Shown here piece by piece: positions 1-11,463 of a stretch of 64,000 nt of DNA; the stretch's first letter is position 1, and every line of letters starts with the position of its first letter. The notes under the pieces are model-generated. The model ran no database searches. It was given only the letters and a program-made list of their open reading frames with translations, and was not told where the DNA came from. This DNA is from Pseudomonas asplenii. GTDB taxonomy: Bacteria; Pseudomonadota; Gammaproteobacteria; Pseudomonadales; Pseudomonadaceae. Position numbers and translations under genes: made by a program. Location of the stretch: NCBI RefSeq assembly GCF_900105475.1, contig NZ_LT629777.1, forward strand, positions 2,790,001 to 2,854,000, given 5' to 3'.

Positions 1-1670
<1,670 letters not shown>

Positions 1671-1733
1671 GTCCATGCCGTGGGGGCGAGCGTCTCCTTG
1701 GCACGTCTGAGAATAACGATAAAAGGTGATGTC

Positions 1734-4268
1734 ATGACCACAACCCCTTCCCTGGAGCTGCTTGCACCGCTGTCCGGGGTGCTGATGCGACTGGACCAGG
1801 TGCCTGATCCGGTATTCTCCGGCCGGCTGATCGGCGATGGTGTGTGCATTGATCCGACGTCCAGTGTGCTCTGTGCGCCCCTGGCCGGGGTGGTCAGCAA
1901 TCTCCAGGACAGCGGGCACGCCATCAGCATTACCGACGAGCGCGGCGTGCAGGTGTTGATGCATATTGGCCTGGACACCGTGAATCTGGCGGGCAAGGGT
2001 TTTACTGCCAAGGTTGCTCAAGGCGAGCGGGTCGAGACGGGACAGGCCCTGATCGAATTCGATGCCGACTACCTGGCATTGCATGCCCGCAGCCTGTTGA
2101 CGCTGGTGCTGGTGGTCAGTGGCGAACCCTTCACGCTGGCGGACACGCTGCAGGATACGGTCGACAATGGTCAGCCGCTGCTGCACCTGGGGCTATCGGC
2201 GCCCACTGACGAACCGTTGCCGCAGGAGCAGGGCGAGGCGCTGTTTTCCAGGGTGCTGATCCTGCTCAATGCCAATGGCCTGCATGCCCGCCCGGCAGCG
2301 GTGTTGGCGCAGGCCGCGAAAGGTTTTCGCGCCAGTATTCAGTTGCACAAGGGGCCGACCAGCGCCAATGCAAAGTCGCTGGTGGCGATCATGGCCTTGC
2401 AGACCGCCCTGGGTGATGCCTTGCAGATCAGTGCGGTGGGTGAGGACGCACAGGCCGCTATCGATGCGTTGGTGCCGCTGATTGTCGACGGTTGCGGCGA
2501 AACCATCACGGCCGACACGGTCCTGGAAACCTTCAGTGCTCCCGAGGAGGCGGCTCTGACCTTGCTGCGGGGTGTCTGCGCTTCGCCGGGGGCGGCGTTC
2601 GGCCGTGTCGTGCAACTGTCCGAACCGCCGCTGAGTATTCAGGAAGCGGGGAATGGCGTGGCTCATGAGACTGCGCTTCTGGACCATGCGTTGGAACAGG
2701 CAACCCTGGCCTTGCAGGCGTTGCGCGACTGCGCGGTGGACAGTGCTCAGCTCGGCATCTTCCAGGCTCACCAGGAGTTGCTGGAAGACCCGGAACTGTT
2801 GGAGCGGGCCCGCTCGTTGCTGGCGCAGGGCAAGAGCGCGGCGTTTGCCTGGCGTACCGCCACCGATGAAACGGCGGACTTGTTCCGGCTGCTTGGCAAT
2901 GACTTGCTCGTCGAGCGCGCCCTGGACCTGGTGGATGTCGGCCTGCGGGTGCTCAGGGTGATACTGGGTGTCGAGGAACGTGTAGCGGAACTGCCGGACG
3001 ATAGCATCCTGATCGCCGACCAGCTCACCCCGTCACAGACCGCTGGCCTGGATACCCGTCGGGTACTGGGCTTCGCCACGGTCGGCGGGGGTGCCACCAG
3101 CCATGTCGCGATCCTCGCCCGGGCCTCCGGTCTGCCGGCGTTGTGTGGGCTGCCGGCGCAGGTGCTGGATGTCGCCAATGGCACCCAGGTATTGCTCGAC
3201 GCCGATCTCGGACAGTTGCACCTCAAGCCCGAGGAGGCGGACGTCCAGCAACTGCTGGTCAAGCGTCAGCAGCAGCGTGAACGCCGTCAGCGCGACAGTG
3301 AGCTGTCCCATCAGCCAGCCTTCACTCGCGACGGTCGACAGATCGAGGTGACGGCCAATGTCGCCTCGCTGGAGGAGGTCGAACAGTCCCTGGCGCTTGG
3401 CGGCGAAGGCGTCGGTTTGTTGCGCTCGGAATTCCTCTATCTGGAGCGCAGCCACGCGCCGAGTGTCGAGGAGCAAGGGACGACCTACTCGGCGATTGCC
3501 CGGGCCCTGGGACCGGCGCGTAACCTGGTGGTGCGCACCCTCGACGTCGGGGGCGACAAACCCCTGGCCTATGTGCCGATGGAGAGTGAAGCCAACCCGT
3601 TTCTCGGCATGCGCGGCATTCGCTTGTGCCTGCAGCGCCCCGAGCTGCTGCGTCAGCAATTGCGGGCGATTCTCGCCTGTGCCGGGCATGCCCGGCTGCA
3701 TATCATGTTGCCGATGATCACCCAGTTGGCCGAGTTGCGTCAGGCCCGTCTGCTGCTGGCCGAAGAGGCCCGAGCGTTGGGCATCGCCGAACCGCCGAAG
3801 CTGGGCATCATGATCGAGGTGCCTGCGGCGGCGCTGATGGCCGATCTGTTCGCCCCCGAGGTGGACTTCTTTTCCATCGGCACCAATGACCTGACCCAAT
3901 ACACCCTGGCGATGGACCGCGATCATCCGCAACTGGCCTGCCAGGCCGACAGCCTGCACCCGGCGGTGCTGCGGCTGGTCGCCGGTACCGTCAAGGCCGC
4001 CCATGCCCATGGCAAGTGGGTGGGCGTTTGTGGCGCACTGGCCTCCGAGGTGCTGGCGGTGCCGGCGCTGCTCGGACTGGGGGTAGATGAACTGTCGGTC
4101 AGCGTGCCGTTGATCCCGTCGATCAAGGCGGCGATACGTGAGGTCAGATTGCAAGAGTGCCAGGCGCTGGCGCAGCGAATTCTCGCTCAGGAAAGCGCGG
4201 AGCAGGTCCGCGAACTGCTGCGTCATCATCAACAATCGACGGCAGGTGTGCCGGTCCTGGAGCACTGA
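1734..4268 (+). CDS. Fused PTS protein EIIA(Glc-type)-HPr-enzyme I
   Basis: 844 residues from the ATG at 1734, chosen over an earlier in-frame ATG at 1680 because AAAGGTGATG lies just upstream. Three PTS modules follow in order: EIIA of glucose type (residues 1-160, phospho-acceptor His77 in LMHIGLDTV), HPr (about 170-260, His184 in NGLHARPA) and enzyme I (about 275-840, His457 in GGATSHVAI, then the PEP-binding stretches GVGLLRSEF and FFSIGTNDLTQY, and the active-site Cys in GVCGALASE). It passes phosphate from PEP to a membrane EIIBC of the same sugar system, which must lie upstream of the window. The architecture matches the NagF-type multiphosphoryl proteins of Pseudomonas. It is followed after 2 bp by a small EIIB gene. 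Confidence 0.93.
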   Translation: MTTTPSLELLAPLSGVLMRLDQVPDPVFSGRLIGDGVCIDPTSSVLCAPLAGVVSNLQDSGHAISITDERGVQVLMHIGLDTVNLAGKGFTAKVAQGERVETGQALIEFDADYLALHARSLLTLVLVVSGEPFTLADTLQDTVDNGQPLLHLGLSAPTDEPLPQEQGEALFSRVLILLNANGLHARPAAVLAQAAKGFRASIQLHKGPTSANAKSLVAIMALQTALGDALQISAVGEDAQAAIDALVPLIVDGCGETITADTVLETFSAPEEAALTLLRGVCASPGAAFGRVVQLSEPPLSIQEAGNGVAHETALLDHALEQATLALQALRDCAVDSAQLGIFQAHQELLEDPELLERARSLLAQGKSAAFAWRTATDETADLFRLLGNDLLVERALDLVDVGLRVLRVILGVEERVAELPDDSILIADQLTPSQTAGLDTRRVLGFATVGGGATSHVAILARASGLPALCGLPAQVLDVANGTQVLLDADLGQLHLKPEEADVQQLLVKRQQQRERRQRDSELSHQPAFTRDGRQIEVTANVASLEEVEQSLALGGEGVGLLRSEFLYLERSHAPSVEEQGTTYSAIARALGPARNLVVRTLDVGGDKPLAYVPMESEANPFLGMRGIRLCLQRPELLRQQLRAILACAGHARLHIMLPMITQLAELRQARLLLAEEARALGIAEPPKLGIMIEVPAAALMADLFAPEVDFFSIGTNDLTQYTLAMDRDHPQLACQADSLHPAVLRLVAGTVKAAHAHGKWVGVCGALASEVLAVPALLGLGVDELSVSVPLIPSIKAAIREVRLQECQALAQRILAQESAEQVRELLRHHQQSTAGVPVLEH

Positions 4269-4270
4269 AC

Positions 4271-4573
4271 ATGTTCGAAACATTCACGCGGGCATTCTGG
4301 AAGGCGCTGACCCCGGACCTGGTCGCCGAGCCGCCGGTGGCCGTGACCAGGCCCGACGCGGCGCCGCCAACTGCGGCACTGGCTGAGCCGGTCCTGGCGG
4401 CGCTGGGTGGTCAGGACAATCTCAAGTCCCTTCAGCGAGTCGCGCTGACGCGCTGGCGAATCGAGCTGCACGATGCCCGGCAGATCGATCAGGCGGCGCT
4501 GCGTAGCGCGGGCGTACCGGGGGTAATGGCCTTGTCCGGTGGCGTGGTTCATCTATTGGTGGGGCTGGGTTGA
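4271..4573 (+). CDS. PTS EIIB-domain protein lacking the phospho-acceptor cysteine
   Basis: 100 residues, starting 2 bp after the stop of the EIIA-HPr-EI gene. A Pro/Ala-rich N-terminal 40 residues precede a recognisable glucose-type EIIB domain: VLAALGGQDNLKSL, then ALTRWRIEL, then IDQAALRSAGVPGVMALSGG. In active EIIB domains the corresponding motif is DACITRLRV, whose Cys receives phosphate from EIIA. Here that position is Ala58 (VALTRWRI). The fold and all flanking landmarks are kept, so this is either a degenerate remnant or a protein that binds EIIA or HPr without accepting phosphate, perhaps as a regulator. Being last in the operon, it should be co-expressed with its predicted partners. 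Confidence 0.8.
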   Translation: MFETFTRAFWKALTPDLVAEPPVAVTRPDAAPPTAALAEPVLAALGGQDNLKSLQRVALTRWRIELHDARQIDQAALRSAGVPGVMALSGGVVHLLVGLG

Positions 4574-4691
4574 CGCTTGGGTCTTGCGGCTCATTGCCGC
4601 CCCGGCCTTACCGTTTCCCAACTGCGGGTGTATCGTATTCGCCTTTTGCGGGCCGTGGGCTTGCGGCTGATTCGGTGAGGTGGTTGGGTTC

Positions 4692-6068
4692 ATGTCTTTT
4701 TCCCGTCGACAAATACTCGGTGGCCTGGTCGGCCTTGCGGGAGTGGGTGTAGGAGCCGGTGGGGCTTCGCGCTACTGGCTCGGGAAAATGGCCGATGCCG
4801 AGGCCGGGCATGACTATGAACTGATCGCCGCACCGCTGGACGTCGAGCTGGTAGCCGGACACCAGACCCCGGCCTGGGCCTTCGGGCCTACGGCACCGGG
4901 CACCGAACTGCGGGTGCGCCAGGGTGAATGGTTGCGGGTGCGGTTCATCAACCATCTGCCGGTGGCGACCACCATTCACTGGCACGGCATCCGCCTGCCA
5001 CTGGAGATGGACGGCGTCCCGTACGTTTCGCAACTACCGGTGTTACCCGGCGAGTATTTCGACTACAAATTCCGCGTGCCGGATGCCGGCAGCTACTGGT
5101 ACCACCCGCATGTCAGCAGTAGCGAGGAGTTGGGCCGTGGGCTGGTCGGGCCGCTGATCATCGAGGAGCGCGAACCCACCGGTTTTCGTTACGAGCGTAC
5201 CGTCAGCCTGAAAAGCTGGCATGTCGACGAAGAGGGCGCCTTCGTGCCGTTCAGCATCCCCCGCGAGGCCGCTCGTGGCGGCACGGCGGGACGCCTGTCG
5301 ACGATCAATGGTGTGCCGCAGGCCGTGGTCGACCTGCCGGCCGGGCAGATTACCCGCGTGCGTCTGCTCAATCTCGATAACACCGTGACCTACCGCATCA
5401 ACATTCCTGATGCCGAGGCGCAGATCTATGCCCTGGACGGCAACCCCGTCGAACCTAGGCCCTTGGGCAAGGAATATTGGCTTGGTCCCGGTATGCGCAT
5501 CTGCCTGGCGATCAAGGCACCGGCGGCGGGCGAAGAACTGGCCCTGCGCAACGGTCCGGTTCGGCTCGGCACTTTCCGCTCGGTGGCCAATACCGACGCG
5601 CCGAGCCCATGGCCGCCGGCGTTGCTGCCCAATCCGATTGCCGAGCCGGACCTGGCCAATGCCGAAAAGCTCAACTTCAATTTCGAATGGGTTGGCTCGG
5701 TTTCGGTGAACGTCGATAATGGCAAGCCGCCCAGCCTCTGGCAGATCAACGGCAAGGCCTGGGACATCACCGACAAGACCTGCGCCGATCGGCCCATCGC
5801 CAAGCTGGAGAAGGGCAAGAGCTACATTTTCGAACTGAAGAACATGACCCAGTACCAACATCCGATCCACTTGCACGGCATGAGTTTCAAGGTGCTTGCC
5901 TCGAACCGTCGGACGATCATCCCGTACTTTACCGACACCTTTCTGCTGGGCAAGAACGAACGCGCCCAGGTCGCCCTGGTGGCCGATAACCCGGGTGTGT
6001 GGATGTTCCATTGCCATGTGATCGATCATATGGAAACCGGCCTGATGGCCGCCATCGAGGTGGCGTGA
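4692..6068 (+). CDS. Tat-exported multicopper oxidase (laccase-like)
   Basis: 458 residues from the ATG at 4692 (a GTG 12 bp upstream is in frame but begins in the probable ribosome-binding region). The N-terminus has a twin-arginine signal (SRRQILGG followed by a Gly/Ala/Val-rich hydrophobic stretch). All four copper-ligand motifs are present in order: HWHG (His96, His98), WYHPH (His138, His140), HPIHLHG (His390, His393, His395) and HCHVIDHMETGLM (His440 to Met452, with Cys441 for the type-1 copper). It should oxidise substrates such as Cu(I), Fe(II) or phenolics in the periplasm with reduction of O2 to water. The stop codon overlaps the start of tadA by one base. Physiological substrate unknown. 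Confidence 0.9.
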   Translation: MSFSRRQILGGLVGLAGVGVGAGGASRYWLGKMADAEAGHDYELIAAPLDVELVAGHQTPAWAFGPTAPGTELRVRQGEWLRVRFINHLPVATTIHWHGIRLPLEMDGVPYVSQLPVLPGEYFDYKFRVPDAGSYWYHPHVSSSEELGRGLVGPLIIEEREPTGFRYERTVSLKSWHVDEEGAFVPFSIPREAARGGTAGRLSTINGVPQAVVDLPAGQITRVRLLNLDNTVTYRINIPDAEAQIYALDGNPVEPRPLGKEYWLGPGMRICLAIKAPAAGEELALRNGPVRLGTFRSVANTDAPSPWPPALLPNPIAEPDLANAEKLNFNFEWVGSVSVNVDNGKPPSLWQINGKAWDITDKTCADRPIAKLEKGKSYIFELKNMTQYQHPIHLHGMSFKVLASNRRTIIPYFTDTFLLGKNERAQVALVADNPGVWMFHCHVIDHMETGLMAAIEVA

Positions 6069-6559
6069 TGCGGCAGATTCGTCCCGCCGCGATCATCGAT
6101 CGCAGCCGCGACCAGGACTTCATGCGCGAGGCATTGACGCTGGCGGCCCAGGGCGCAGCGCTGGGTGAAGTGCCGGTGGGCGCAGTGCTGGTCCAGGGCG
6201 GTGAGATCATTGGACGGGGCTTCAATTGTCCGATCAGCGGCAGCGACCCGAGCGCCCATGCCGAGATGGTCGCCATCCGTGCGGCGGCGCAGGCCGCGAG
6301 CAACTACCGGCTGCCGGGCAGCACGCTCTACGTGACCCTGGAACCGTGCAGCATGTGCGCCGGGCTGATTGTCCATTCGCGGATCGCCAGGGTGGTCTAC
6401 GGTGCTCTGGAGCCCAAGGCCGGGGTGGTGCAGAGTCAGGGGCAGTTCTTCACCCAGGGCTTTCTCAACCACCGGGTGCTGTTCGAGGGTGGGGTGCTTG
6501 GCGAGGAGTGCGGGACCCTTCTCAGCGAATTCTTCAAGGCTCGTCGCAGCAAGGCCTGA
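6068..6559 (+). CDS. tadA: tRNA-specific adenosine deaminase
   Basis: 163 residues from the ATG at 6068, which shares its A with the TGA of the multicopper oxidase gene. The zinc-deaminase signature is complete: HAE (His64, catalytic Glu66) and PCSMC (Cys94, Cys97), with EVPVGAVLV and the FKARR-type basic tail of TadA. It converts A34 to inosine in the anticodon of tRNA-Arg(ACG) in the cytoplasm, needed for reading CGC/CGA codons. The translational overlap with a periplasmic oxidase gene is probably a matter of co-transcription rather than shared function. Confidence 0.93.
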   Translation: MRQIRPAAIIDRSRDQDFMREALTLAAQGAALGEVPVGAVLVQGGEIIGRGFNCPISGSDPSAHAEMVAIRAAAQAASNYRLPGSTLYVTLEPCSMCAGLIVHSRIARVVYGALEPKAGVVQSQGQFFTQGFLNHRVLFEGGVLGEECGTLLSEFFKARRSKA

Positions 6560-6663
6560 CTGGCCCTTGTGGCAACTGTGCTTGCGTGGCGAGCGGGCTC
6601 AGTTGCCTATGAGCCTGGTTGGCAGACAAGCCCATTTGTCACACAAACCAGCCGGCCACAGGC

Positions 6664-7620
6664 CTACTTGCGGGCGACGATCACCGCGCGCATCGGCGCC
6701 GGCAAGCCTTCGATGGTCTTGCTATGGTCGGTTGGATCAAGGAAGTCGCTCAAGGACTGGTACTTCATCCACTCGGTCCCGCGCTGTTCCTCGACGCTGG
6801 TGACGCTCACGTCCACGCAGCGCACCTCGCTGAACCCGGCCCGCCGCAACCAGCGTTCCAGTGCCGGGACCGACGGCAGGAACCAGACATTACGCATCTG
6901 CGCGTAGCGGTCCTCGGGCACCAGCACCTGGTTCACATCGCCACCAATCACCAGGGTCTCCAATACCAGTTCGCCACCTTTGACCAGGCAGTCCTTCAAC
7001 GCCAGCAGGTGTTCGATGGGCGAACGCCGATGGTAGAACACCCCCATGGAAAACACCGTGTCGAAACCTTCCAGGTTGGCCGGCAGGTCCTCGAACGGGA
7101 ACGGCAGGTGCCAGGCTGCGCTCTGCGCCAGGTAGCGCTGCACCGCCTGGAACTGACAGAAGAACAGCCAGTTCGGGTCGACGCCGATCACCGTGTCGGC
7201 ACCGGCACCGAGCATGCGCCACATGTAGTAGCCGTTGCCGCAACCGACATCGAGGATACGCTTGCCCTTGAGGTCCAGATGCGGGGCGACCCGTGACCAC
7301 TTCCAGTCCGAACGCCATTCGGTGTCGACATGCACCCCGAACAGGTCGAACGGTCCCTTGCGCCACGGGCTCAGCCCCATCAGTGCGCTGCGCACCTGGG
7401 CCCGGGTCGCGTCGTCACAGTCGCTGTCCAGGGTCAGGCCGTTCAACAGGTCGATTGTCGTCGGCGTCAATGGCGGCAGCGCATCGAGAGCACCCTGCCA
7501 GCGCTCCAGGTCGCCGTGGCCTTTTTCCAGCCGGGTATCGAGCCGGGCTTGCAGGCTGTTGGCCCATTCGGCCAGGGGAGTACGTGCCAGACGGCTGGCG
7601 AGGGGGGACAGATCAATCAT
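6664..7620 (-). CDS. cmoB: tRNA U34 carboxymethyltransferase
   Basis: 318 residues. A class-I SAM-fold methyltransferase domain is visible ([38 protein letters not shown]), with the N-terminal extension of CmoB. It transfers a carboxymethyl group from carboxy-SAM to 5-hydroxyuridine at position 34 of certain tRNAs, giving cmo5U and broadening wobble decoding. The gene overlaps the end of cmoA by 4 bp, the usual arrangement, so the product of CmoA feeds this enzyme directly. Confidence 0.95.
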   Translation of the reverse strand: MIDLSPLASRLARTPLAEWANSLQARLDTRLEKGHGDLERWQGALDALPPLTPTTIDLLNGLTLDSDCDDATRAQVRSALMGLSPWRKGPFDLFGVHVDTEWRSDWKWSRVAPHLDLKGKRILDVGCGNGYYMWRMLGAGADTVIGVDPNWLFFCQFQAVQRYLAQSAAWHLPFPFEDLPANLEGFDTVFSMGVFYHRRSPIEHLLALKDCLVKGGELVLETLVIGGDVNQVLVPEDRYAQMRNVWFLPSVPALERWLRRAGFSEVRCVDVSVTSVEEQRGTEWMKYQSLSDFLDPTDHSKTIEGLPAPMRAVIVARK

Positions 7621-8360
7621 GGCAGGGCAATCAACGAGGCAAAGTTAAGACACTGGAACCAGGGCACGACTTTCGAGAAACCCGCCGCCAGCAGGCGTTC
7701 GCGGTGTTCTTCGAGGCTGTCGGGTTTCATCACGTTTTCGATGGCACTGCGTTTCTGGGCGATCTCCAGTTCGCTGTAGCCGTTGGCACGCTTGAAGGCG
7801 ATATGCAGGTCGGTGAGCAGTGTGTGTTCCTCGGCATCGTTGAAGCGCAGCTTCTCCGAGAGGATCAATGCACCACCGGGCAGCAGCGCCTGGCGGATGC
7901 GGCCGAGCAGTGCCAGGCGCTGTTCGGGCGCGATGAACTGCAGGGTGAAGTTCAGCGCCACCACCGAGGCCGGCTGGAACTCCAGGGCAAGGATATCGCC
8001 TTCGATCACCTCCACCGGCAACAATTCCTGGAACATCGAGTCCTGGCCGTTGAGGTATTGGCGGCAGCGCTCGACCATCGCCGCGGAGTTATCCACTGCG
8101 ATCACCCTGCAGCCGTCGCTGCGCACATGCCGGCGTAGCGCCTGGGTCACCGCGCCGAGGGAGCTGCCCAGATCGTAGAGCACGCTGCCCGGCTGGGCGA
8201 ACTCGGCAGCGAGCACACCGAGGTTCTCGACGATGGTCGGGTAACCGGGAACGGAACGCTTGATCATGTCCGGGAACACCCGCACCACATCTTCGTTGAA
8301 GGCGAAGTCCGGCACCTGGGCCAGGGGCTGGGCGAAAAGGCGATCGGGGTCTTTGCTCAC
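7617..8360 (-). CDS. cmoA: Carboxy-S-adenosyl-L-methionine synthase
   Basis: 247 residues, first gene of the cmoA-cmoB pair. A SAM-binding core is seen in [16 protein letters not shown] and [14 protein letters not shown], and the N-terminus contains [20 protein letters not shown], characteristic of CmoA. The enzyme makes carboxy-SAM from SAM and prephenate. The downstream 4-bp overlap with cmoB indicates translational coupling. Confidence 0.95.
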   Translation of the reverse strand: MSKDPDRLFAQPLAQVPDFAFNEDVVRVFPDMIKRSVPGYPTIVENLGVLAAEFAQPGSVLYDLGSSLGAVTQALRRHVRSDGCRVIAVDNSAAMVERCRQYLNGQDSMFQELLPVEVIEGDILALEFQPASVVALNFTLQFIAPEQRLALLGRIRQALLPGGALILSEKLRFNDAEEHTLLTDLHIAFKRANGYSELEIAQKRSAIENVMKPDSLEEHRERLLAAGFSKVVPWFQCLNFASLIALP

Positions 8361-8479
8361 GGCGATTCCGGCGACAATCGAAAAAGGGTCGGCATTTTAG
8401 CCAAGTTGGCGCCGGGATGCGCGGTTTGTCGGATAAAGCGCTGTGATGGGCATTGCTGCCTTGAATCAACCACGGCCTG

Positions 8480-8872
8480 TCAGTTCACCACGATAGGGCA
8501 GTCGAAACTTTCCGCTGGCGGGACTTCCGGTTCCCAGGGTTGCTGATAGGTCAGGCGCAGGCGGCCGGTGCCGCTGGCGAAGGCCTGGAAGCGCCAGGTC
8601 GATTGGCCGGCGGCGCCGATCACATCGCTGTTTTCCGGGGTGTGGTAGACCTCCGGGCCCAGGCTTTTCAGCACGCCGCCAGCGGAGTCCTGGATGGCCC
8701 AGCGATAACCTGTGGTGGGATTGCTCGGCAGGCTGAGGATCATGTTCTGCCCGGTCTTGAGCTGCATCGGGCATTCGCTCTGGTTTTCCAGGGTCACGTT
8801 CTGGCGCGGTTGCTGCACGCAGGCGGTGAGTAGCACAAGGCTTAACGGAAGCAACAAACGAGTCGCGGTCAT
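8480..8872 (-). CDS. Chagasin-type (I42) cysteine-protease inhibitor lipoprotein
   Basis: 130 residues from the ATG at 8872, preceded by GGAG at good spacing; an in-frame ATG 15 bp further up lacks this. The N-terminus is a lipoprotein signal (LLLPLSLVLLTAC, Cys about residue 17). The mature part carries the I42 inhibitor loops: SNPTTGYRW (the NPTTG loop that enters the protease active site) and a C-terminal stretch with GTGRLRLTYQQPWEP, matching the G-x-x-R-P-W type loop. Such proteins inhibit papain-like proteases. It lies directly downstream of a Lon-family gene on the same strand, matching, as I recall, the PA0779-PA0778 (asrA-icp) order of P. aeruginosa. Target protease unknown. Confidence 0.85.
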   Translation of the reverse strand: MTATRLLLPLSLVLLTACVQQPRQNVTLENQSECPMQLKTGQNMILSLPSNPTTGYRWAIQDSAGGVLKSLGPEVYHTPENSDVIGAAGQSTWRFQAFASGTGRLRLTYQQPWEPEVPPAESFDCPIVVN

Positions 8873-8997
8873 AGTGTCTCCAATCATTACAGCGATGCTG
8901 GAGCATAACCCAAGAAGCGACGGATGCCATCGTGGCCAACGGCCTCGCCGCGGGCGAAGAACCCACGGCGAAACCGTTCGCTACCCTGGCGCAGGCG

Positions 8998-11433
8998 TCA
9001 GAACAGTACTTTTGCTACGTCGGCAAAACGCTTGGCGAAATGTACGGTCATGCCTTCCTTGAGGTAGTCCGGCAACTCCTCGAAGTGGCCCCGGTTGGCT
9101 TCCGGCAGGATCAGCTCATGGATCTTCTGCCGGCGTGCCGCGATGACTTTCTCGCGCACGCCACCGATGGGCAGCACATGCCCGGTCAGGGTCAGTTCGC
9201 CGGTCATGGCCACGCCTTTTTTCGGCGGCTGGTTGCGGGCCAGGGACAGCAGGGCGCTGGCCATGGTTACCCCGGCACTGGGGCCGTCCTTGGGCGTGGC
9301 ACCTTCCGGCACATGCAGGTGGACGAAAGCCTCGTCGAAGAAGCGCGGATCACCACCGAACTGCTTGAGGTGCGAACCGACGTAGCTGTAGGCGATTTCC
9401 GCCGACTCTTTCATGACATCGCCCAATTGCCCGGTCAGCTTGAAGCCGCGATTGAGGGTATGGATGCGCGTCGCTTCGATCGGCAAGGTGGCACCGCCCA
9501 TGCTGGTCCAGGCCAGGCCAGTGATCACACCGGTGCCACTGAGTACCTGTTCGTTGCGAAACACCGGCATGCCCAGTGAGGCTTCGAGGTCCTTGTGGCC
9601 GATCTTGATGACGCTGTCGCGCGCATCCAGCAGTTTGACCACCGACTTGCGCACCAGCTTGCCCAGCTGTTTTTCCAACTGACGCACACCGGCTTCGCGG
9701 GCGTAGCCCTCGATCACCGCGCGCAGGGCGCCATCGCTGATGGACAGGCTGCTTTTCGCCACGCCGGCCTTTTCCAGTTGCTTGGGCCACAGGTGGCGTT
9801 TGGCGATCGCCAGTTTTTCCTCGGTGATGTAACCCGACAGACGAATCACTTCCATGCGGTCGAGCAACGGCCCGGGTATCGAGTCCAGGGTGTTGGCGGT
9901 GCAGACGAACAGTACTTTCGACAGGTCCAGGCGCAGGTCCAGGTAATGATCGAGGAAGTCGACGTTCTGCTCCGGATCGAGGGTTTCCAGCAGAGCCGAG
10001 GCCGGGTCGCCCTGGTAACTCTGGCCCATCTTGTCGATCTCGTCGAGCATGATCACCGGGTTCATCACCTCGACGTCCTTCAACGCCTGCACCAGCTTGC
10101 CCGGCTGGGCGCCGATGTAGGTGCGCCGATGCCCCTTGATCTCTGCCTCGTCGCGCATGCCGCCGACGCTGAAACGGTAGAACGGCCGGCCGAGGGATTC
10201 GGCGATGGATTTGCCGACACTGGTCTTGCCCACGCCGGGCGGGCCCACCAGCAGCACGATGGAGCCGCTGATCTCGCCCTTGTAGGCGCCGACGGCGAGG
10301 AATTCGAGAATCCGCGACTTGATGTCATCCAGGCCGGCGTGATGCTGGTCCAACACCTTGCGCGCGTGCTTGAGGTCCAGTTTGTCTTCGCCGTACACGC
10401 CCCAGGGCACGGCGGTAGCCCACTCCAGGTAATTGCGGGTGACGGCGTATTCCGGCGAGCCGGTTTCGAGGATCGCCAGCTTGCCCATTTCCTCGGTGAT
10501 GCGCTTTTGCGCATGGGCCGGCAGGGTCTTGCCTTCCAGGCGTTGCTTGAACTGTTCGATGTCGGCGCTGCGGTCGTCCTTGGTAAGGCCCAGTTCCTGC
10601 TGGATGACCTTGAGTTGTTCCTTGAGGAAGAACTCGCGCTGGTGCTCGCCGATCTTGCGGTTCACCTCGGCAGAGATTTCTTTCTGCAGGCGCGCGACCT
10701 CGACCTCCTTGCGCAGCATCGGCAGAACTTTCTCCATGCGCTTGAGCATCGGCACGCAGTCGAGGACTTCCTGCAACTCATTGCCGGTGGCCGAGGTGAG
10801 GGCGGCGGCGAAGTCGGTCAGCGGCGACGGATCGTTGGGGCTGAAGCGGTTGAGGTAGTTCTTCAGCTCTTCGCTGTACAGCGGATTGAGTGGCAGCAGT
10901 TCCTTGATCGCATTGATCAGGGCCATGCCGTAGGCCTTCACTTCGTCGGTCGGCTCGCTCGGCTGGTGCGGGTATTCCAGTTCCACCAGATACGGTGGGC
11001 GATGGTGCTTGAGCCAGGTGCGGATACGCACGCGGGTCAGGCCCTGGGCCACGAACTGCAGCTTGCCGCTCTCGCGGCTGGCATGGTGCACCTTCACCAG
11101 GGTGCCGTACTCCGGCAGGCTCTTGGTATCGAAGTGGCGGGTGTCTTCGGTCGGGGTGTCGACGAAGAACAGTGCCAGGGAATGATGCTCGGACTTGCTC
11201 ACCAGCTCCAGGGTTTCGGCCCAGGGTTCCTCATTGACGATGACCGGCAGTACCTGTGCCGGGAAGAACGGACGATTGTGGATCGGGATGATGTAGACCG
11301 TGTCCGGCAGGTTCTGTCCGGGCAGGGCGAGGCTGGTGCCGGAAGGCTTGCCATCGTCGTGTGCGGCATCGTGATGGTCTTGTGCGTCGGCTTGCTGGGT
11401 CGGGTGATCGGGGAATTCTTGCTGGTTGCTCAT
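8998..11433 (-). CDS. ATP-dependent Lon-family protease (AsrA-like)
   Basis: 811 residues with full Lon architecture. An N-terminal substrate-binding domain (about 45-240) and coiled segment (about 240-300) precede an AAA+ module (Walker A GPPGVGKT at 397-404, Walker B VIMLDEID) and a Ser-Lys protease domain (Ser719 in KDGPSAG and Lys762 in GGVREK, 43 residues apart as in E. coli Lon). A His/Asp-rich leader of about 30 residues is unusual. The neighbouring chagasin-like gene suggests the second Lon of Pseudomonas, called AsrA in P. aeruginosa (aminoglycoside-induced stress response), rather than the housekeeping copy that sits with clpX. A sigma-32-type promoter lies 31-59 bp upstream of the start codon, and AGGTG precedes the ATG. 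Confidence 0.92.
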   Translation of the reverse strand: MSNQQEFPDHPTQQADAQDHHDAAHDDGKPSGTSLALPGQNLPDTVYIIPIHNRPFFPAQVLPVIVNEEPWAETLELVSKSEHHSLALFFVDTPTEDTRHFDTKSLPEYGTLVKVHHASRESGKLQFVAQGLTRVRIRTWLKHHRPPYLVELEYPHQPSEPTDEVKAYGMALINAIKELLPLNPLYSEELKNYLNRFSPNDPSPLTDFAAALTSATGNELQEVLDCVPMLKRMEKVLPMLRKEVEVARLQKEISAEVNRKIGEHQREFFLKEQLKVIQQELGLTKDDRSADIEQFKQRLEGKTLPAHAQKRITEEMGKLAILETGSPEYAVTRNYLEWATAVPWGVYGEDKLDLKHARKVLDQHHAGLDDIKSRILEFLAVGAYKGEISGSIVLLVGPPGVGKTSVGKSIAESLGRPFYRFSVGGMRDEAEIKGHRRTYIGAQPGKLVQALKDVEVMNPVIMLDEIDKMGQSYQGDPASALLETLDPEQNVDFLDHYLDLRLDLSKVLFVCTANTLDSIPGPLLDRMEVIRLSGYITEEKLAIAKRHLWPKQLEKAGVAKSSLSISDGALRAVIEGYAREAGVRQLEKQLGKLVRKSVVKLLDARDSVIKIGHKDLEASLGMPVFRNEQVLSGTGVITGLAWTSMGGATLPIEATRIHTLNRGFKLTGQLGDVMKESAEIAYSYVGSHLKQFGGDPRFFDEAFVHLHVPEGATPKDGPSAGVTMASALLSLARNQPPKKGVAMTGELTLTGHVLPIGGVREKVIAARRQKIHELILPEANRGHFEELPDYLKEGMTVHFAKRFADVAKVLF

Positions 11434-11463
11434 TGGGGCACCTGCACAGTGGAGTATGCAAGT

